Source: CAWBQO01 sp963790965
Lineage (GTDB): Bacteria > Bacteroidota > Rhodothermia > Rhodothermales > DASSAV01
Length of the DNA: 64,000 nucleotides
NCBI GenBank assembly: GCA_963790965.1
Contig: CAWBQO010000003.1
Coordinates: 310,001 to 374,000, forward strand
Direction of reading: 5' to 3'
Shown in pieces: positions 60,348 to 64,000 of the stretch; within the stretch, counting starts at the first letter, position 1, and each line of letters starts with the position of its first letter. Position numbers and translations under genes: made by a program. The notes below the pieces were generated by a model, which searched no databases, was not told the DNA's origin, and worked only from the letters and a program-made list of their open reading frames with translations.

Positions 60348-61656
60348 CAGTGACGCCTTCGAGCTTGCGACGCCGTTCCTGAAGCCGCTCGCGGATGACT
60401 TCCGGCTGCGGATTGCCGGGATCGCCGGGCACGTGATAGGCAGCGAGGATTTCTTCGGCGGGTGGGGTTTGGATCGACCCGAGCGCACCTGCCGCTTCCC
60501 GATAGGCTTCGCGGAAGGGCACGCCCTCCTGCACCAGGCGGAGCGCCTCGGCGGTTGCAAACAGGTCCGGCGACAGCGCGTCTTCCATGCGGTCGGTGCG
60601 AAACCGAACACCCGGCAATAGTTGCGTCATCGCTTCAAGCAGGTCGCTCCCGAGAAGGCATCCGCGCATGACCGCCTCTTTGGTGAGCTGCAAGTCGCGG
60701 TGGTAGCCGGACGGCAGGTTGGCGGGCAGCGTGAGGAGCAAGTGCAATTCGGAAACCAGCCGGTGGTATGATGCCCGAGCGAGTTCGAGAACATCCGGAT
60801 TTTGCTTCTGCGGCATGATGCTGCTTCCGGTGCAAAAAGCTTTCGGCAATTCCACAAAGCCGAACTCCGCACTGTTGAAGAGGACGAGATCGGAAGCCAT
60901 CCGGTTGATGGTGGCGGCTACTTGCACGAGGGCGTGCAGGACCTGCGCTTCCATCTTGCCGCGCGACAGCTGCACGGCGGTCACGTGCAGCTGAACGCCG
61001 GAAAAGCCCGCCTTCGCGGCGATGTCCGCTCTCGGCAGATCGAGCGACGGGACGCCGTAGCCTGCGGCGCTGCCGAGCGGCGAAAGATCAACCTTTGCGA
61101 GCGCCTCTTGCAGGGTGTCGAGATCCGACGCCACAAGCTCCGCATACCCGAGCGCCCAAAGGGCGGCCGTCGTCGGCATGGCGCGCTGATAATGCGTGAA
61201 GCCGGGCATCAGCGCCGCTGGGTAGCGTTCCGCGAGCGTGCAAAGGTGCTCTCCCATCAGGACAGCTTTCTCTCCAATCACGAGGAGCGCATCCTTGAGG
61301 TAGAGGCGAAGTGCGGCAAGCACCTGATCATTTCGTGAGCGACCGGTGTGGATCTTCTTGCCTGCATCTCCCACTTCTTGCGTCAGGAAGCCCTCGATGA
61401 CCGTGTGGCAGTCTTCGTCTTCCGGATGGACTTCGATGGTGCCTGCATAGACCAACTCCTCGAGCGCGTCCAGTGCCTCCTCGATGGCTCCGAACTCAGT
61501 AGGGGAGAGGATGCCGATCTGCAGCAGTCCCCAGCCGTGCGCGCGCGTGGCGCGGATGTCATAGGGCAGCAGGAGGGTATCCCAGCGGTAATCCTCCCCA
61601 ACCGTGAAGCGGGTGACCCAGCCCTCGGCCTGTGTGTCCTTTTTCCAGAGTGTCAT
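60274..61656 (-). CDS. argH: Argininosuccinate lyase
   Basis: Last step of arginine synthesis. 460 residues. Seen: HTGRSRNDQVLAALRLYLKD, the signature GSSIMPQKQNPDVLELARA, TAVQLSRGKMEAQVLHAL, and LGSAAGYGVPSLD. The C-terminal ~25 residues are polar and lie over the end of surE, so the two genes run tail-to-tail into each other by 74 bp. Its ATG overlaps the argE stop (ATGA), so it is the last gene of the arginine operon. Confidence 0.95.
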   Translation of the reverse strand: MTLWKKDTQAEGWVTRFTVGEDYRWDTLLLPYDIRATRAHGWGLLQIGILSPTEFGAIEEALDALEELVYAGTIEVHPEDEDCHTVIEGFLTQEVGDAGKKIHTGRSRNDQVLAALRLYLKDALLVIGEKAVLMGEHLCTLAERYPAALMPGFTHYQRAMPTTAALWALGYAELVASDLDTLQEALAKVDLSPLGSAAGYGVPSLDLPRADIAAKAGFSGVQLHVTAVQLSRGKMEAQVLHALVQVAATINRMASDLVLFNSAEFGFVELPKAFCTGSSIMPQKQNPDVLELARASYHRLVSELHLLLTLPANLPSGYHRDLQLTKEAVMRGCLLGSDLLEAMTQLLPGVRFRTDRMEDALSPDLFATAEALRLVQEGVPFREAYREAAGALGSIQTPPAEEILAAYHVPGDPGNPQPEVIRERLQERRRKLEGVTATQATPRSRTDREDRGPSSHSESA

Positions 61657-62723
61657 GAGTGAACGGAAAAATAGTTGAGCGCCAGCGCCCTGTAAAGTGC
61701 GACCGCCCGGTGCACTTCCTCAACAGGTATGTGTTCGTTGGCCGTATGCGACAGGTTGCTATCGCCCGGCCCGATTTTGACGGTCGGCACGTCGTGCAGG
61801 AAGATCCAGTCGGATGCAGTCGGCGAGCCGAACGGGACGGTACCGGCCGCTTCTACGGCTGCTCGTGAAATCCGGCTCTCGGTCGGTGTGCTGACCGGAA
61901 TCAGTCGTTGGCTATGCACCGCCACCTCGGACGCCAAGTGGGCCGATACGATGTTGATAAGCTCCTCGTGCGAATACGCGGGTGTTGAACGGATGTCGAG
62001 CGTGAAGCCGCAACGATCGGGCACAACATTACGCGCTTCGCCGCCCTGAATGACGGTAGGCGTGACGGTGGGAAACCCGAGCAGCGGATCTTCTCGGTCG
62101 AGCACGAGCGACTGCAGGCGCAGCAGGTCGGCCGCCGCTTCAAGAATTGCGTTTGTGCCGAGGTGGGCGCGGGCCGCGTGGGCGCTCTTGCCCCTCGCCA
62201 TTACGTTGAGAATGAGCAGGCCCTTCTGAGCCAGGCACGGGGCAAGCCCGGTAGGCTCGCCGACGAGCGCGGCGCTGAGGGCCGGCAGCTTCGGGCGGAG
62301 AGCCTCCATGCCGTTGTAGCCGCCGCCTGTTTCTTCGCAGGCGGTCAAGGCCACAATAAGCCGCGCACCGGACGGTAGCGCATTCTCCCGATAGAGTTGA
62401 AGCGCCGCCGAAAGCATGGCAGCCCCGGATGCCTTGGCATCAACGGATCCACGCCCATACAGCGCGCCGTCGTGGAGGGTCGGCGTGAAGGGATCGTAGG
62501 GGTGATCGGCGGACGGGGCGACAACGTCGAGGTGGGAGTTGAAGAGCAAACAATCGTCGCCCGAACCCACCGAGATCCAGACGTTATTATCGTCGCGATT
62601 GACTGACACGCCTTGCTCTTCGGCGTACGAAGCCACAAAGTCCGCAAGGTCCTTTTCCTCGCCACTCAGCGAGGGAAACGAAACCATGCGGCGGAGCAGG
62701 TCTACGGGATCGAGAGGAGGCAT
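61653..62723 (-). CDS. argE: M20 family deacylase of arginine biosynthesis (ArgE-like)
   Basis: 356 residues with two domains. Metal residues: LFNSHLDVVAPSADHPYD (H, D), GRGSVDAKASGAAMLSA (D), ALTACEETGGG (catalytic Glu) and the C-terminal His region. In Bacteroidota the substrate is an N-acyl-citrulline, because argF' works on acylated ornithine; the argF' sequence here suggests the same. DapE-type or CPG2-like specificity cannot be excluded from sequence alone. 10 bp after argB, overlapping argH. Confidence 0.88.
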   Translation of the reverse strand: MPPLDPVDLLRRMVSFPSLSGEEKDLADFVASYAEEQGVSVNRDDNNVWISVGSGDDCLLFNSHLDVVAPSADHPYDPFTPTLHDGALYGRGSVDAKASGAAMLSAALQLYRENALPSGARLIVALTACEETGGGYNGMEALRPKLPALSAALVGEPTGLAPCLAQKGLLILNVMARGKSAHAARAHLGTNAILEAAADLLRLQSLVLDREDPLLGFPTVTPTVIQGGEARNVVPDRCGFTLDIRSTPAYSHEELINIVSAHLASEVAVHSQRLIPVSTPTESRISRAAVEAAGTVPFGSPTASDWIFLHDVPTVKIGPGDSNLSHTANEHIPVEEVHRAVALYRALALNYFSVHS

Positions 62724-62733
62724 ACAGCTTGGT

Positions 62734-63525
62734 TCAGGTGCCGAGAAGAATGCGTGTACCGCCGTCGGTCCGGCCGAGATCGCCGGGCGAGACGATCCGA
62801 ACGTGCGGGATACCGGCGCGGCAGGCGTTCAGGCCAACTTCCATCTTAACGCGCATCCCGCCGCTGATCCAACCTTCGTCGACCCCTTGCTTGAACTGCG
62901 ACTCCGTGCAATCGGAGAGGACCGTCTCGGCATCGCCGGGATCAAGGCGGATGCCGCCCATCTCTGTAACGAGCAGAAACTGCTGCGCCCCGACGGATTC
63001 CGCCAGTACGCAGGCGACCGTGTCCGCATTGATGTTGTACAGCGCGCCGTCATTACCAACGCCGAGCGGCGCGACGATGGGCAGCAATTCGGCGGCGAGC
63101 AGGGTATGCAGGAGGGACGTGTCAGTCTGCAGAACGTCCCCAACCAGGCCAAAGTCAACCGTTTCCCCGTCCACCTCCCGCGGAGGTCGTCGCGCCGCTC
63201 GGATCATGCCCGCATCGGCACCGCTCAAGCCGACACCCGGCATCCCGTTCGCGATTGCCTGCGCAACGAGGCGGCTGTTCAGTTCGCCGCGGGTCGTCCA
63301 CAGAAGAATCTGGAGGTCGAGTTCGGTCGTGACGCGCCTGCCCTGAACGACGCGCGGCTCGTGGCCGAGGCTGCGAGCAACCCGGGTCGCCTGTGGTCCG
63401 CCGCCATGGACGAGGATCACGCGCTGCGTCCCTCTCATCCTCTCGACGGCAGTCCAGAGCGGACTGAGAAGCGCGGGGCTTTCGAGCAGCGCGCCGCCAA
63501 TCTTGATTAGTGTGGTCGAGGGCAT
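62734..63525 (-). CDS. argB: Acetylglutamate kinase
   Basis: Phosphorylates N-acetylglutamate. 263 residues. Seen: LIKIGGALLES, VILVHGGGPQATRVARSLG, GLSGADAGMIRAA, INADTVACVLAESVGAQQFL, and MRVKMEVGLNACRAGIPHV. The form is short, without the N-terminal arginine-sensing extension, so feedback inhibition by arginine is less certain. 172 bp separate it from argF', where no gene or clear promoter is seen. Confidence 0.93.
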   Translation of the reverse strand: MPSTTLIKIGGALLESPALLSPLWTAVERMRGTQRVILVHGGGPQATRVARSLGHEPRVVQGRRVTTELDLQILLWTTRGELNSRLVAQAIANGMPGVGLSGADAGMIRAARRPPREVDGETVDFGLVGDVLQTDTSLLHTLLAAELLPIVAPLGVGNDGALYNINADTVACVLAESVGAQQFLLVTEMGGIRLDPGDAETVLSDCTESQFKQGVDEGWISGGMRVKMEVGLNACRAGIPHVRIVSPGDLGRTDGGTRILLGT

Positions 63526-63697
63526 CAGGAGCCTGTTGATTTACTTTCGACGGGGTGCATCTCAGATTGCCGGGCCTATGTGCGTGGCTGGAATGCTGCC
63601 TAACGCCCCTTTGCCTACCTTCAACGGGCGGGTTGCGCCGGTACTTCGGTCCACGCTATCCTATAGATACATCGCATTCTGTCCGTTCGACAGCCGC

Positions 63698-64000
63698 TTA
63701 GGCGAGGTCCCAGACGTGTTCAAGAATAGCTTTCTGCGCGTGTAGCCGGAACTCGGCCTGGAGCAAGTGAATGGAGGCAGCACCATCGATCACGGCATCA
63801 TCCACGACGACATTGCGGCGAACGGGAAGGCAGTGCATGAACGCGCCGTCGTTCGTCTTCGTCATCAGGTCGGGCGTGATGCGCCACTGGCGAAGGTTCT
63901 GGCGAAGCTCCGCCTCTCCCGCGGGATCGGCGTAGACCATCGGTCCGCCCCATGCCTTGGCATAAATAACGTGGGCACCGTCCGCGGCCGCTTCCCGGTC
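63698..64000 (-). CDS. argF: N-acylornithine carbamoyltransferase (argF'), 5' end outside window
   Basis: C-terminal ~100 residues of a transcarbamylase; the frame is open to the right edge. Seen: HVIYAKAWGGPMVYADP and the FMHCLPVRRNVVVDDAVID block, with RRNVVV as in N-acetyl/succinylornithine carbamoyltransferases rather than ordinary ArgF (usually HCLPA). First visible gene of the arginine operon. Which acyl group is used (acetyl or succinyl) cannot be decided from this fragment. Confidence 0.85.
   Translation of the reverse strand, partial: DREAAADGAHVIYAKAWGGPMVYADPAGEAELRQNLRQWRITPDLMTKTNDGAFMHCLPVRRNVVVDDAVIDGAASIHLLQAEFRLHAQKAILEHVWDLA

Noticed and set aside
63590..63645. GCCTAACGCCC ... 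GGGCGGGTTGCGC as a possible integron attC site
   Set aside because: The second core is not GTTRRRY and the arms are imperfect; nothing else suggests an integron. It may be a weak stem between argF' and argB.

Overview
This is one contiguous stretch of a GC-rich bacterial chromosome, densely packed with single-copy housekeeping genes. Several traits point to the Bacteroidota/Rhodothermota side of the tree. Two secreted proteins end in a T9SS type A-like sorting domain (subtilase 22518-24848, amidase 37831-40344). The arginine genes are ordered argF'-argB-argE-argH with an N-acylornithine-type carbamoyltransferase. There is a secreted protein of the family often mislabelled 'asparagine synthetase B', plus a BamA with tandem Skp/OmpH genes. 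GC content and gene style fit a Rhodothermales-like organism better than a typical low-GC Bacteroidetes; this placement is inference.

Layout. 1-3.9 kb: cysteine desulfurase (cut by the window edge), a DUF2064 protein, fructose-1,6-bisphosphatase and a GT4 glycogen synthase. 4.0-5.7 kb: dapD, with a hicAB toxin-antitoxin islet lodged at its 3' end and a second, displaced dapD 3' end on the far side. 5.75-8.2 kb: a cupin and a RuBisCO-like protein that overlap by ATGA, divergent from an SDR. 8.3-14 kb: TerB-like protein, polyphosphate glucokinase, a tiny lipoprotein, dnaG and ppk1. 14.06-15.06 kb: a gene-free island of dispersed repeats. 15-29.9 kb: lytic transglycosylase, C26 hydrolase, Smr, CDF transporter, rsmB, subtilase, mutY, Omp85-like protein, rsmE, Nudix and secG. 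30.0-30.4 kb: RNase P RNA on the minus strand. 30.4-42.7 kb: a degraded zinc-ribbon coiled-coil protein, Nif3-like protein, UMF1 transporter, alpha/beta hydrolase, tRNA-Arg(CCT), K+-channel-like protein, PD40 protein, amidase, NagX-like protein and a class A beta-lactamase-like hydrolase. 42.74-43.67 kb: a second repeat island sharing a 142-bp unit with the first. 43.7-46.2 kb: a three-gene envelope operon (DUF3618 / holin-like / LEA-like). 46.5-64 kb: glgC, a secreted Bacteroidota protein with a TPR protein, the envelope biogenesis series dxr, rseP, uppS, bamA, skp, skp, then panB, surE and the arginine operon.

Themes. Storage and phosphate metabolism recur (fbp, glgC, GT4 glgA, ppgK, ppk1), which suggests a cell that balances glycogen and polyphosphate. 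The dxr-rseP-uppS-bamA-skp-skp series is an isoprenoid-carrier and outer-membrane assembly neighbourhood. The stretches most worth attention are the hicAB/dapD junction, the RuBisCO-like/cupin pair, the two mosaic repeat islands, and the operon of Tyr/Arg/Gly-rich, LEA-like membrane proteins. No CRISPR array, phage, transposase or rRNA was seen.
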